64,000 nt of DNA, taken from positions 496,001-560,000 of the forward strand of contig CAKPMX010000001.1 in assembly GCA_934168205.1 (NCBI GenBank), written 5' to 3'. Numbering within the stretch: position 1 is the first letter of the stretch; each line of letters begins with the position of its first letter. The notes under the pieces are model-generated. The model saw only the letters and a program-made list of their open reading frames with translations, was not told where the DNA came from and did not search any database. Both the position numbers and the translations under genes were made by a program. Source of the DNA: an uncultured Bacilli bacterium (GTDB taxonomy: Bacteria > Bacillota_I > Bacilli_A > RF39 > UBA660). Of the stretch, positions 50,596-60,140 are shown piece by piece.

Positions 50596-51027
50596 ATGAC
50601 AAGTTATATGCAAAAAAAAGAAACTGTAGATCGTAAATGGTATGTAATAGACGCTGAAGGAAAATCTTTAGGTAGAGTTGCTTCTTTAGCAGCAACATAC
50701 TTACGTGGTAAACATAAGCCAACTTACACTCCACATATTGACTGTGGTGATAACATCATAATTATTAATGCAGACAAAGTTAATTTAACTGGTAACAAGT
50801 TAGAAAACAAAATGTATTATAATCACTCAATGTATGTTGGTGGTTTAAGAGAAAGAACTGCTAAAGTTATGAGAGAACAATACCCAGTAGAAATGATGGA
50901 AAGAGCTGTTAAAGGAATGCTTCCACATAATAGACTAGGTAGAGCTATGGCTAAGAAGTTATTCGTATATGCAGGAAATGAGCACAAACAAATGGCACAA
51001 AAACCAGAAGTGCTAGAAGTTAAGTAG
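50596..51027 (+). CDS. rplM: Ribosomal protein L13
   Basis: 143 residues, normal. Early 50S assembly protein. 'DAEGKSLGRVASLAATYLRGKHKPTY' and 'VKGMLPHNRLGRAMAKKLFVYAG' are diagnostic. AAAGGAG precedes ATG. Forms a pair with rpsI, 13 bases later. Confidence 0.98.
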   Translation: MTSYMQKKETVDRKWYVIDAEGKSLGRVASLAATYLRGKHKPTYTPHIDCGDNIIIINADKVNLTGNKLENKMYYNHSMYVGGLRERTAKVMREQYPVEMMERAVKGMLPHNRLGRAMAKKLFVYAGNEHKQMAQKPEVLEVK

Positions 51028-51040
51028 GAGGGTTTAAGTT

Positions 51041-51466
51041 ATGGCAAAAGAAAAGAAAAATATCTATACTGGAACTGGGCATAGAAAAACAAGTGTAGCT
51101 CGTGTTACATTAACTCCAGGAACAGGAAAAATTACAATCAATGGTCAAGATGTACATGACTATTTACCTTTCGAAGTATTAGTAATGGATTTATGTCAAC
51201 CATTAGACATCACTAATACTAGAGAAATGTTCGATGTAGATGCAAAAGTAAAAGGTGGAGGATTCCAAGGACAAACAGGAGCTATCCGTTTAGGAATTAC
51301 AAGAGCTTTATTAGATTATGATAAAACTACTCCAGCTGATTCTGAAAATAGCTATAGAAAAGTTCTAAAAGCAGCAGGATTCATTACAAGAGATTCTCGT
51401 AAGAAAGAACGTAAGAAACCAGGATTAAAGAAAGCACGTCGTGCTCCACAATTCTCAAAACGTTAA
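51041..51466 (+). CDS. rpsI: Ribosomal protein S9
   Basis: 141 residues, slightly long because of an N-terminal MAKEKKNI extension. 'TGHRKTSVARVTLTPGTGKITING' and the C-terminal 'KKARRAPQFSKR', which reaches the P-site, are conserved. TAGGAGGG precedes ATG. Confidence 0.98.
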   Translation: MAKEKKNIYTGTGHRKTSVARVTLTPGTGKITINGQDVHDYLPFEVLVMDLCQPLDITNTREMFDVDAKVKGGGFQGQTGAIRLGITRALLDYDKTTPADSENSYRKVLKAAGFITRDSRKKERKKPGLKKARRAPQFSKR

Positions 51467-51485
51467 TTACAAACAGTTTCATTTC

Positions 51486-51513
51486 AAAGACTTTGTACGC
51501 AAAGTCTTTTTTT
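51486..51513 (+). terminator. rplM-rpsI terminator
   Basis: AAAGACTTTG (51486-51495) / CAAAGTCTTT (51500-51509) with a TACG tetraloop and T run. Confidence 0.9.
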
Positions 51514-51560
51514 GTGTCCAATAATAAAAGTTTGCATATAATACAATAGAGGAGGTAAGA

Positions 51561-51902
51561 ATGCTAAATTTAGAATATCTACAACAATCGTTGATAATCG
51601 CTATAGCTTTAAGTACAATAACATGTGCTTTTATTCAAAAAACAAAATGTTGTTTCAATAGTAGCAAGTACTTAGCTTTATATTCGCTACTTGTTAATAT
51701 ATTTGTTGGTATAGTATTTTGTATGACTTTTACGAGTATTGATTTCCCTAATAGTTTATGGATTGGAATGTTTTCCTTCCTTGGCGCTGACACCATATAT
51801 AAAACACTTGAAGGTAAAGTGTCATCATATTCAGATATAACCAATAAAAAAGGTTTATATATATCAAAAGATAATTTAATTAATAAGGAGGAGGGAATAT
51901 AA
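51561..51902 (+). CDS. Holin-like membrane protein
   Basis: 113 residues. Membrane segments at about 9-25, 38-58 and 66-80, then a charged tail. 'WIGMFSFLGADTIYKTLEGK' resembles the last segment and tail of phage holins with a GAD-YK-LE pattern. Directly followed, one base later, by an endolysin-like gene, the classic lysis-module order. AGGAGGTAAG precedes ATG. No capsid, tail or integrase gene is nearby. Confidence 0.6.
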   Translation: MLNLEYLQQSLIIAIALSTITCAFIQKTKCCFNSSKYLALYSLLVNIFVGIVFCMTFTSIDFPNSLWIGMFSFLGADTIYKTLEGKVSSYSDITNKKGLYISKDNLINKEEGI

Positions 51903-52544
51903 ATGGAAAAACCTCTATATCCTTGCAAAAACATGAGGATAACGCAAGGATATAACGAAGGAACGCACTTGGATAGCTTTGCAATAGATGATGCCGGTAA
52001 AGATACAAGTATAAGCAAAATACGTGCTCCTTATACAGGTATAATTAAGAAAATATATAAAGATGATGCCAATGAAGTCTGGTTAGAAAGTATAGATAAA
52101 GTGGAATACCCTGATGGAACAAAAGATTATTTAACAATGATGTTTGCTCATTCAAATGATGTAAGTAATTTATTTGTAGGAAAAAAAATAGCCCAAAACG
52201 AAGAATTCTATAGCGAAGGCACAAAAGGAAATGCAACTGGTAACCATTGTCACTTTGAATGTGGTAAAGGAAAATTCACAGGTACTGGTTGGCACAAAAA
52301 TTCATCTGGATATTATTCCATAAATAATGGTAAAAAACCCGAAGAATGTCTCTGGTTAGATAAAGAAGTAAACGTAATAAATAACTACAAGTACAATTTC
52401 AAAAGTATCACAGAAGAAAAGCCTGTCGTACCGGTTACAAAAGATGAAAAAGAAGATACAACAGAAGAACCAATATTCATTTGCCCAAAAAGTGATTTAT
52501 ATGGTATCTACCTGAAAGCAGGTCAAAAATTATATCTAAAATAA
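51903..52544 (+). CDS. M23-type peptidase, endolysin-like
   Basis: 213 residues. The zinc-site order of LytM/M23 endopeptidases is visible: 'THLDSFAID' (His and Asp) near the N-terminus and 'NHCHFE' (His-x-His) near 117. There is no signal peptide, so export would depend on the holin-like protein encoded just upstream. The last 40 residues (acidic, then 'SDLYGIYLKAGQKLYLK') may be a cell-wall attachment segment. It probably cuts peptidoglycan cross-links. Confidence 0.72.
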   Translation: MEKPLYPCKNMRITQGYNEGTHLDSFAIDDAGKDTSISKIRAPYTGIIKKIYKDDANEVWLESIDKVEYPDGTKDYLTMMFAHSNDVSNLFVGKKIAQNEEFYSEGTKGNATGNHCHFECGKGKFTGTGWHKNSSGYYSINNGKKPEECLWLDKEVNVINNYKYNFKSITEEKPVVPVTKDEKEDTTEEPIFICPKSDLYGIYLKAGQKLYLK

Positions 52545-52571
52545 AAAAATGAAGTGCAAACTTCATTTTTT
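52544..52571. terminator. Bidirectional terminator
   Basis: AAAAAATGAAGT (52544-52555) / ACTTCATTTTTT (52560-52571) with GCAA tetraloop. A and T runs at the two ends serve both convergent genes. Confidence 0.9.
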
Positions 52572-53372
52572 CTATCCTAATGCTACATCTAAAATCATCA
52601 TTACCGAAAAACCTATTAAAGTGAATAACGCCATTAAATCCTTCCTTGAATTAGACTGACTTTCTGGAATCAACTCCTCAACAACAACGTATATCATCGC
52701 ACCAGCTGCAAAAGCTAATAAAAATGGTAATAATACTTGTATTTTTAAAACTAAAAACGCGCCAAGTACAGCGGAGATAGGTTCAACAATACCAGTTGCT
52801 TGACCTAGAAAGAATGCTTTTGCTCTTTTCATACCTTCTCTTCTTAAAGGTAAACTAACAGCACTCCCTTCTGGAAAGTTCTGAAGACCTATACCAATTG
52901 CTAAAGTAATTGCGGATGCTAAAGTAGCTCCTTCAACGCCATAAGCCAAAGATCCAAATGCCACACCAATAACAAGCCCTTCAGGAATGTTATGCAAAGT
53001 AATTGAAAATATCAACATCAAACAACGCTTAACTTTACCAGCACCATTATTGTTATTTTTAGAAGAAAAATGACTAAATACTTTATCACCTATAAATAAA
53101 AGTAATCCACCAGACATAAATCCAGTAAAAGCTACAATCCAAGACGTCATTTTCAAATTAGTAGCCATTTCGATAGCTGGACTAAGTAAAGACCAAAAAG
53201 AAGCTGAAATCATTACACCGGCTGAAAACCCTAACAATGCATCCATTATTCCTTTCCTAACTTCTTTAAAGAAAAATACTATAGAAGCACCAAGAGTTGT
53301 AATACTCCAAGTAAATAAAGATGCTATTAATGCCTGCGTTACGGGCGACAATTCACTAAAAAAATCTAACAT
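52572..53372 (-). CDS. ZIP-family metal transporter
   Basis: 266 residues, eight membrane segments. Two metal-binding motifs of the ZIP family are intact: HNIPEG (fourth segment) and QNFPEG (fifth). The His-poor loop after segment three ends with a short Lys-rich stretch. It probably imports zinc or another divalent metal. A GGTGAG site precedes ATG. Monocistronic; no metal-regulator box recognised. Confidence 0.93.
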   Translation of the reverse strand: MLDFFSELSPVTQALIASLFTWSITTLGASIVFFFKEVRKGIMDALLGFSAGVMISASFWSLLSPAIEMATNLKMTSWIVAFTGFMSGGLLLFIGDKVFSHFSSKNNNNGAGKVKRCLMLIFSITLHNIPEGLVIGVAFGSLAYGVEGATLASAITLAIGIGLQNFPEGSAVSLPLRREGMKRAKAFFLGQATGIVEPISAVLGAFLVLKIQVLLPFLLAFAAGAMIYVVVEELIPESQSNSRKDLMALFTLIGFSVMMILDVALG

Positions 53373-53499
53373 TATATCTCACCAGTATAAAGTATGCAAC
53401 AAATAAAACTTCGTTTAGGCAAATATACCAATCAACTGAACAAATTAACATTATCCTAAATAATTAACTAGTAGACCAATAGAAAATTTCTAAAAACGT

Positions 53500-53528
53500 T
53501 TGTTATTACAAAAGTATTGTGATAGTAT
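53500..53528 (+). promoter_or_regulatory. Promoter of the 53559 gene
   Basis: TTGTTA (53500-53505), 17-base spacer, TAGTAT (53523-53528) with a TGa extension. Confidence 0.55.
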
Positions 53529-53558
53529 ATAAAGAAAACAAAAAAGGGAAGTGTAAAA

Positions 53559-54317
53559 ATGACAGAGTACCAACGTTTAGAAACAAAAATAGAAAAATAT
53601 CTAGCAAGAGTAGATGTCAAAAAAACAACTAGTATAGTAAGCGTATATGACGTATACAAAGCCCTTGAAGATAAATTTAAAGAACTAAGAGAAATACAAT
53701 TAAATAATAAACTAATAGAAAAAATAAATAATGACAACACAGTAATAAGACAAACCGGTAAAATATTTAAAGATAAAGAAGTTATTTATACAAAAATACT
53801 AGACAATATCCTCGCAACTACAACAAAGAACACTTCTAAAATAACCTTCTTTTATGGACAAGGAAAACATCCTGAAAAATTCACCATTTTAAAAGACTTT
53901 AATGATAATGACATATATTTTTCAGAGGACACGAAGCCGGATAAAAACTTTGTCACTAAATATTATGATGATATAATTTATATTTTTGACACTCTAGAAG
54001 TATTTGCCAAATTAACTAAAAGTGATATCGGTATATCAAAAGAAAACTATAATTTAAAACCAATGGTATTTAGTGATGGATTTTTAACTCTAACAATAGC
54101 GTTTGATACATTAGGCAAAGTAACTACAAATATCTCTATAAATAAAACAGAAGATACAAACCAAATATATAAAAGAAACTGGTATACTAGAAAAAGTCTA
54201 TCAGAAATTGTTTCTGAAAATAATGATGAAATTTTAAAGAAAATACCAATTAATATAAATAATATAGATTCTAAATATCAAGCCATTATAAATGAATATA
54301 CAAAATATAATCAATAA
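53559..54317 (+). CDS. Hypothetical soluble protein
   Basis: 252 residues without a signal peptide or membrane segment. An N-terminal helical part (about 1-60) is followed by alternating beta-type sequence ('KITFFYGQGKHPEKFTIL', 'GFLTLTIAFDTLGKVTTNISI'). Charged, Lys/Asn/Asp-rich. No family recognised. Monocistronic with its own promoter and AAAGGGAAG before ATG. Function unknown. Confidence 0.65.
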   Translation: MTEYQRLETKIEKYLARVDVKKTTSIVSVYDVYKALEDKFKELREIQLNNKLIEKINNDNTVIRQTGKIFKDKEVIYTKILDNILATTTKNTSKITFFYGQGKHPEKFTILKDFNDNDIYFSEDTKPDKNFVTKYYDDIIYIFDTLEVFAKLTKSDIGISKENYNLKPMVFSDGFLTLTIAFDTLGKVTTNISINKTEDTNQIYKRNWYTRKSLSEIVSENNDEILKKIPININNIDSKYQAIINEYTKYNQ

Positions 54318-54418
54318 TATTTAATTCTTATTTAATAAAACCAGGTATAATTATATGAAAATACTAATAGAAAGTTATTCTATGCTATTTTAATAGAAAT
54401 TGATTATATGTAAATAGA

Positions 54419-54448
54419 AAAACCGTAAATTAAGTTTTACGGTTTTTT
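54419..54448 (+). terminator. Intrinsic terminator
   Basis: AAAACCGTAAA (54419-54429) / TTTACGGTTTT (54436-54446) then T. Confidence 0.9.
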
Positions 54449-54493
54449 GAAAAGAAACATTATAAAAAAACATATACTTAAATAGGTGAAAGT

Positions 54494-55174
54494 ATGTTAA
54501 AAAACAAAATTAGAACTATTGTTATAATAACTCTTATTCTTCTTATACTATCGGCACAAGTTATTTCAGCTAAAACTCTATCTCTATCAGGAATAACTAT
54601 AACTGTTGATGCCGGACATGGCGGAAGAGACCCAGGAACAACATACGGGAAAATATATGAAAAGGATATCAATCTTGAAATTGCTAAAAAGCTGGAAAAA
54701 GAGCTAATAAGTGCTGGTGCGACTGTATACATGACAAGAACTGCAGATGTAGATTTATCTTCAATATATGATTCAAAAAAGAAACGAGGAGACCTCTATC
54801 GTCGCCTTCTTCTAATAAAAAAGAACAATAGTGACTTATATATTTCAATTCATATTAACTGGTATGATAATTCATCTTATAAAGGTGCAGAAGTACTGTA
54901 TAATCCAATAAATGAAAATAATAAAATCCTAGCAGAGTGTATTATGAAAGAATTTCAAAATGAACTAAACAGTACGAGAACTGTTAAAAAAACAGATTTA
55001 TATATGTATAGAAATACAACTGTACCTGGAGTCCTAGTTGAAACAGGTTATTTATCAAACTATTCTGAAAGAACACAATTACTTAATCCAGCCTATCAAG
55101 AAAAAATCAGTAAAACTATAACAGCTGGCATCAAATCATACTTAAAAGAAATAAGTACCTTCAAACTTCTATAA
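54494..55174 (+). CDS. N-acetylmuramoyl-L-alanine amidase, CwlD-like
   Basis: 226 residues. N-terminal membrane anchor or signal (about 7-26, ending VISAK), then an amidase_3 zinc fold: 'VDAGHGGRDPG' (His), 'EKDINLEIAKKL' (Glu), 'SIHINW' (His) and 'VETGYLSN' (catalytic Glu). Length and layout match CwlD, which works with PdaA to make spore-cortex muramic lactam. A vegetative cell-wall hydrolase is the alternative. AGGTGAAAG precedes ATG. It is 115 bases upstream of T7SS cluster 2. Confidence 0.88.
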   Translation: MLKNKIRTIVIITLILLILSAQVISAKTLSLSGITITVDAGHGGRDPGTTYGKIYEKDINLEIAKKLEKELISAGATVYMTRTADVDLSSIYDSKKKRGDLYRRLLLIKKNNSDLYISIHINWYDNSSYKGAEVLYNPINENNKILAECIMKEFQNELNSTRTVKKTDLYMYRNTTVPGVLVETGYLSNYSERTQLLNPAYQEKISKTITAGIKSYLKEISTFKLL

Positions 55175-55224
55175 TCAAATAAACATCAAACTACAAAAAA
55201 CACCCCAATAAAGCTAATTATCTA

Positions 55225-55253
55225 TTGTAAAAAACTTGAATTCAAGCTATAAT
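55225..55253 (+). promoter_or_regulatory. Promoter of T7SS cluster 2
   Basis: TTGTAA (55225-55230), 17-base spacer, TATAAT (55248-55253). Confidence 0.7.
55235..55246. promoter_or_regulatory. Palindrome inside the cluster 2 promoter
   Basis: CTTGAATTCAAG, a perfect 12-bp palindrome, fills the spacer between -35 and -10. A second dyad, GCTAATTAT (55213-55221) / ATAATTAGC (55249-55257), flanks the promoter. Either may be a repressor site; no regulator is known. Confidence 0.4.
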
Positions 55254-55289
55254 TAGCATAGAGTATAAAGAATAAGAGGGTGATTTCTA

Positions 55290-58200
55290 GTGATAGTTCG
55301 ACTAATCAAAAAGACTAAAATATACAACTTTACACTACCAACTAAAATAGCCGGAAACTATTGGATAACTGATAATGATTATTTAGGAAACACTAGAAAT
55401 CTAATCAATGTAGAAGAATTTGAAGGCCATTGGAAAATCAAAAGTGACTTTGAAACAAAAATTATGTTAGGCGAGAACGAAATAGAATCAGCTATATTGA
55501 ATGAATATAGTCTTTTCTTCTTGAAAATAAATACTGATAATGAATATGTTATATTATATTGTTCTCCATCAATTGAACCAAATATAAATCGTCTTCATTT
55601 AAGAGGAGACTGTGAACTAATCATTGGTAATGATCCACAGTCAACAATTTGTTACAACTACCCGTTAGTATCAAGACAACAAACTAGGTTAATATACAAT
55701 AAAGGTGGCTGGGTAGTTCAAGACTTAAATAGTAAATATGGTACATATGCCAATAATGAAGCTGTAACTTCAAAAACATTAGAATATGGTGATATTGTTT
55801 TTATCATGGGTCTTAAAATAGTTGTCTTAAAAGACTCAATAATTATTAACAGAATAAGTAATTTAGTAAATTATGATCAAAGAGTTTTAGAACCAGATCA
55901 CCCTTGGGTACAAAATCAAACTGAAATGGATAATCCAGATGAGGAAAATGTTGAGTTCTACAAAGAAGACGATTACTTTTATCGCGCCCCAAGATTTAAA
56001 ACAAAAATAGAGCCTATAAATGTTAGCATCGATACACCACCTGGAAAAACAGAAGAAGATAAAACACCTTTAATATATACCGTTGGTCCAATGCTTACAA
56101 TGTCATTAATGACCGCAACTACTGGTGTAACAGCTCTTCAAGGAATAATAAATGGAACACAAGATTTTGAAGCAGCTGCACCAGCACTTTTAACTACTGG
56201 TATTTCATTATCTACCATGATTTTATGGCCATCACTAACTAAGAAATATCAAAAGAAACAGAACATAAAAAAAGAAGAGATGCGTCAACAAATGTATGCT
56301 GAATATATTGCGTCAAAAAGAGCAGAAATTCAAGAAGCAATGAAAACTCAACGTCAAATATTAGTTGATAATTATCTTCCAATTCAAGAAACGAAAGAAA
56401 TTATATATAATAAGAAAAGAAATCTTTGGGAAAGAGAAATAGATCAGGCAGACTTTCTAGACTTAAGATTAGGAATTGGTTCGACTGAATTAGCCGGAAC
56501 TATAAACTTTCCACAAGAACACTTCTCAATAGATTCTGATAACCTTCTTCAAGAAGTATACAAATTAGGTGCAGAGTCTAGAATGCTAGAAAATGTTCCG
56601 ATATCAATTTCATTTGTAGAAAAGAACATTTCAGCTATCATTGGTACAGCTGAAAACAAACAACAATTCATAGAAGGCCTAATTCTTCAAATGATTACAT
56701 ATCACAGTTATGAAGATTTAAAAATAGTTTTACTAACAAACGAAAAAAATGCTAGCAAATGGGAGTATTTAAAAGTATGTCCACACTGTTGGAGTAATGA
56801 CAGAACAACAAGATATTTTGCTACAAGTATAGATGAGGCAAAAGAAATATCATTAGCTTTAGAACAAGAATTACAATCTAGAAAATACAAAGATGTTTCT
56901 GAAGGACGAGAATTAAATAACGTTGACTACAAAAAATATAAACCTTACTATATGATAATAACAGATGACTTTAAATCGGTTCGTGATGTAGAACTTGTAA
57001 AAGATGTTTCAGAATTAGAATTAAATGTTGGCTTTAGTTTACTAGTTATAAGTCCAAGATTAGTTAACTTACCAAATGAATGTAAAACTTTCATAAGCAT
57101 TGGTGATAAAAAGTCAGGAGTATTTGAAAATGAATTAGTATCAAATAAACAAAAAGAGTTTGTTGCAGATGTTGATCCTACTTTAAATATGTATGAATGT
57201 TGTAAAATTCTAGCAAACATTCCAATAGATATTGCTAAGGAAAATCAAGTCCTTCCAATGAGTTTAACCTTCCTAGAAATGTATAATGTCGGAATGATTG
57301 AACAATTAAATATTCTAAATCGTTGGAAATCAAATGACCCAACAAAAACACTTCAAACACCAGTTGGTGTAGATAAAACAGGTGAACTATTTAAATTGGA
57401 TTTACATGAAAAAGCTCATGGACCACATGGCCTAATCGCTGGTATGACTGGTTCTGGTAAATCAGAATTTATAATTACCTATATCTTATCCATGGCAATA
57501 AACTATCACCCTTACGAAGTATCATTTGTACTTATCGATTACAAAGGTGGAGGTTTAGCTGGAGTCTTCCAAAATAAAGAAACGGGTATGAAGTTGCCAC
57601 ATTTAGCTGGTACTATAACAAACTTAGATACCGTTGAAATGAATCGTTCCCTAGCTTCAATTCAAAGTGAACTTCGTAAAAGACAAAGAATGTTCAATGA
57701 AGCAAGAGATAAATTAGATGAAAGTACCATAGATATTTATAAATATCAAGCCTTATACAGAAAAGGTTTAGTGGATAGACCTATATCACATTTATTCATC
57801 ATTTCTGATGAGTTTGCTGAATTAAAAGACCAAAGGCCAGAATTTATGGACCAATTAATATCAACAGCACGTATCGGTCGTTCTTTAGGTGTCCATCTTA
57901 TTCTAGCAACACAAAAACCTGCCGGGGTAGTTAATGATCAAATCTGGTCAAACTCTAAATTCCGTGTCTGCTTAAAAGTACAAGACAAATCAGACAGTAT
58001 GGATATGATTAAATGTCCAGATGCTGCTTCATTAAAAAATGCCGGACGTTTCTTCTTACAAGTTGGTTATAATGAATTATTTGCTCAAGGACAAGCTGCT
58101 TGGGCAGGAGCACAATATTATCCAGCTGAAAAAAGAAAGAAAAAAGTAGATCAAAGTATTAACTTCATTGATAATACTGGTAACAGTATAAAGAGTTTAG

Positions 58201-59864
58201 ATAATAAACAAAATGAAGTTCAAGTAACATCAAAAGGTGAAGAAATAACAAATATCATCAAATATATAATTGAAGAAGCAAAGCAAACATCTGTAAGTAT
58301 TCCACAACTATGGCTAGATAGAATTCCAAATTATATCTACGTTGAGGACTTAAAAGCTAAATATAACTATCAAACAAAGAAGAACAATATCAATCCGATC
58401 ATTGGTGAATATGATGATCCAGATAACCAAAGACAAAATGTTTTAACACTACCTTTATCATCTGGTGGCAATTCTATAATCTATGGTTCAACAGGTTCAG
58501 GTAAAGAACTAATGTTATCGACAATTATATATTCAACTATAACTACACATGATTCATCAGAAGTTAATTTCTATTTACTAGATTTTGGTGCAGAAACACT
58601 AGCAATGTTTAAAAATGCTCCACACATTGGTGAAGTATTACTATCTGGAGAAAATGAAAAAATTGCAAACTTATTCAAATTAATTACTCAAGTAATGGAT
58701 GAAAGAAAGAAAATATTTGTCGACTACAATGGTTCATTTGATTTTTATATAAACCATGGTGGAAAACAAATGCCATTAATTGTTGTTGCAATAAACAATG
58801 TCGAAGGCTTCCTTGAATTATATCCTGACTATGAAGATGTTTTAGGACAAATAACAAGAGAATGTTTAAAATATGGTATTGTCTTTATTCTAACAACGAA
58901 TGGTCCTAATACTATTAGATATCGTCTACGTCAAAACTTTGCACAAAATATTGTTTTACAATTTAACGATCCTTCTGATTATGCTAGCGTTCTCGCTGGA
59001 GTACGTAAAAAAGAACCATCAAAAGGATTTGGTAGAGGACTAGTAGACCTAGATGGCATTTTCGAATTCCAAACCGCATACTCATTCAAAGAAGAAAAGA
59101 TGACTGATTATATCAGAGTTATTTGTAATAAATTAAATAAAATATGCGAATATAAAGCTAAGAAAATACCTGTATTGCCAGAAACAGTTACTCAAGAATA
59201 CTTATTACCATCATTACGTGGCTTATTATCAATTCCAGTTGGTGTACAAAAGGAAACTCTAGAAATCGCAAGTATCAGTTTGAAGAATGGTATTTACGTA
59301 ATTACTGGCGAAGATATAACTTCTATACAACCATTCTTAACAGGACTATCTAGAATGCTTTTAAAAATACCAAGCAGCAAGTGTATTATGTTAGATGCTC
59401 TTAGTATATTGTCAGATAATCCACCAAAAAATGTTACGTATGACAAAGGCAACTGTACGGCAGGCATTGAAGAGGTAACGACAGCTCTATATACTAAACA
59501 GGTTGAAAATACAGAAGACCCTGTAATTTGTATAATTACCGGTATAAGTACTCTTCTATCAAAACTAGATGCAGTTAAAAAAGGTGAGTTTACAACTAAC
59601 ATAAATGAAGCTATAAAACTAGGAACAATCAAATTTATCTTTGTAGAGAGAATAGATAATATCAAGTCTCTTAATTATGAAGCTTGGTTCAAAGCAAATG
59701 TTGACTTATCTGAAGGAATCTGGATAGGAAATGGAATCAGTAATCAATTCACTCTAAAAGTAACTACAAATTCTCGTTTACTAAGAGTGGAATTAGAGCC
59801 AAACTTTGGATATGTAGTAACAAAAGGAAAAGCTGCTGTTACTAAGTTCCTTTCAGACGAGTAG
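55290..59864 (+). CDS. essC: Type VII secretion ATPase EssC (cluster 2)
   Basis: 1524 residues, similar along its whole length to the copy at 15149. Its second FHA domain is more complete ('SRQQTRLIYNKGGWVVQDLNSKYGTY', near 126), so it could bind phosphothreonine. Two membrane segments (about 259-285 and 300-317) follow. Domain 1 has Walker A GMTGSGKSE (near 717) and Walker B LFIISDEF (near 834). Domain 2 has GSTGSGKEL (near 1064), with Glu after the Lys. Domain 3 lacks a P-loop. The start is GTG after AGAGGGTGAT. EsaA, EssA and EssB are absent here too. Confidence 0.95.
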   Translation: MIVRLIKKTKIYNFTLPTKIAGNYWITDNDYLGNTRNLINVEEFEGHWKIKSDFETKIMLGENEIESAILNEYSLFFLKINTDNEYVILYCSPSIEPNINRLHLRGDCELIIGNDPQSTICYNYPLVSRQQTRLIYNKGGWVVQDLNSKYGTYANNEAVTSKTLEYGDIVFIMGLKIVVLKDSIIINRISNLVNYDQRVLEPDHPWVQNQTEMDNPDEENVEFYKEDDYFYRAPRFKTKIEPINVSIDTPPGKTEEDKTPLIYTVGPMLTMSLMTATTGVTALQGIINGTQDFEAAAPALLTTGISLSTMILWPSLTKKYQKKQNIKKEEMRQQMYAEYIASKRAEIQEAMKTQRQILVDNYLPIQETKEIIYNKKRNLWEREIDQADFLDLRLGIGSTELAGTINFPQEHFSIDSDNLLQEVYKLGAESRMLENVPISISFVEKNISAIIGTAENKQQFIEGLILQMITYHSYEDLKIVLLTNEKNASKWEYLKVCPHCWSNDRTTRYFATSIDEAKEISLALEQELQSRKYKDVSEGRELNNVDYKKYKPYYMIITDDFKSVRDVELVKDVSELELNVGFSLLVISPRLVNLPNECKTFISIGDKKSGVFENELVSNKQKEFVADVDPTLNMYECCKILANIPIDIAKENQVLPMSLTFLEMYNVGMIEQLNILNRWKSNDPTKTLQTPVGVDKTGELFKLDLHEKAHGPHGLIAGMTGSGKSEFIITYILSMAINYHPYEVSFVLIDYKGGGLAGVFQNKETGMKLPHLAGTITNLDTVEMNRSLASIQSELRKRQRMFNEARDKLDESTIDIYKYQALYRKGLVDRPISHLFIISDEFAELKDQRPEFMDQLISTARIGRSLGVHLILATQKPAGVVNDQIWSNSKFRVCLKVQDKSDSMDMIKCPDAASLKNAGRFFLQVGYNELFAQGQAAWAGAQYYPAEKRKKKVDQSINFIDNTGNSIKSLDNKQNEVQVTSKGEEITNIIKYIIEEAKQTSVSIPQLWLDRIPNYIYVEDLKAKYNYQTKKNNINPIIGEYDDPDNQRQNVLTLPLSSGGNSIIYGSTGSGKELMLSTIIYSTITTHDSSEVNFYLLDFGAETLAMFKNAPHIGEVLLSGENEKIANLFKLITQVMDERKKIFVDYNGSFDFYINHGGKQMPLIVVAINNVEGFLELYPDYEDVLGQITRECLKYGIVFILTTNGPNTIRYRLRQNFAQNIVLQFNDPSDYASVLAGVRKKEPSKGFGRGLVDLDGIFEFQTAYSFKEEKMTDYIRVICNKLNKICEYKAKKIPVLPETVTQEYLLPSLRGLLSIPVGVQKETLEIASISLKNGIYVITGEDITSIQPFLTGLSRMLLKIPSSKCIMLDALSILSDNPPKNVTYDKGNCTAGIEEVTTALYTKQVENTEDPVICIITGISTLLSKLDAVKKGEFTTNINEAIKLGTIKFIFVERIDNIKSLNYEAWFKANVDLSEGIWIGNGISNQFTLKVTTNSRLLRVELEPNFGYVVTKGKAAVTKFLSDE

Positions 59865-59873
59865 GAGGTAATT

Positions 59874-60131
59874 ATGAATAAAAATAAAATATTAATATGT
59901 TTATATATTCCTCTAATAGAAAAGAAATATGATTTATATATTCCAATTAATAAAAAAGTTGGTACAATAAAAAAATTAATAGAAGAAGGTCTATTAGAAA
60001 TAACAGAAAATGATTATGTCATCAGTCCAGAAACTAACTTTTATAGTAAAGACACTGGCCAAGTATATGATGTTAATCAAACTGTAAAAGATACTGATTT
60101 AAAAAACGGCTCAAGAATAATTCTTGTATAG
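59874..60131 (+). CDS. yukD: YukD/EsaB-like ubiquitin-fold protein (cluster 2)
   Basis: 85 residues. 'ILICLYIPLIEKKYDLYIPINKKVGTI' and 'DTDLKNGSRIILV' match the cluster 1 copy closely, giving the same beta-grasp pattern. It lies 9 bases after essC with TAGGAGGTAA before ATG. Known YukD/EsaB proteins support EssC-dependent secretion. Confidence 0.87.
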   Translation: MNKNKILICLYIPLIEKKYDLYIPINKKVGTIKKLIEEGLLEITENDYVISPETNFYSKDTGQVYDVNQTVKDTDLKNGSRIILV

Positions 60132-60140
60132 GAGGTACTT

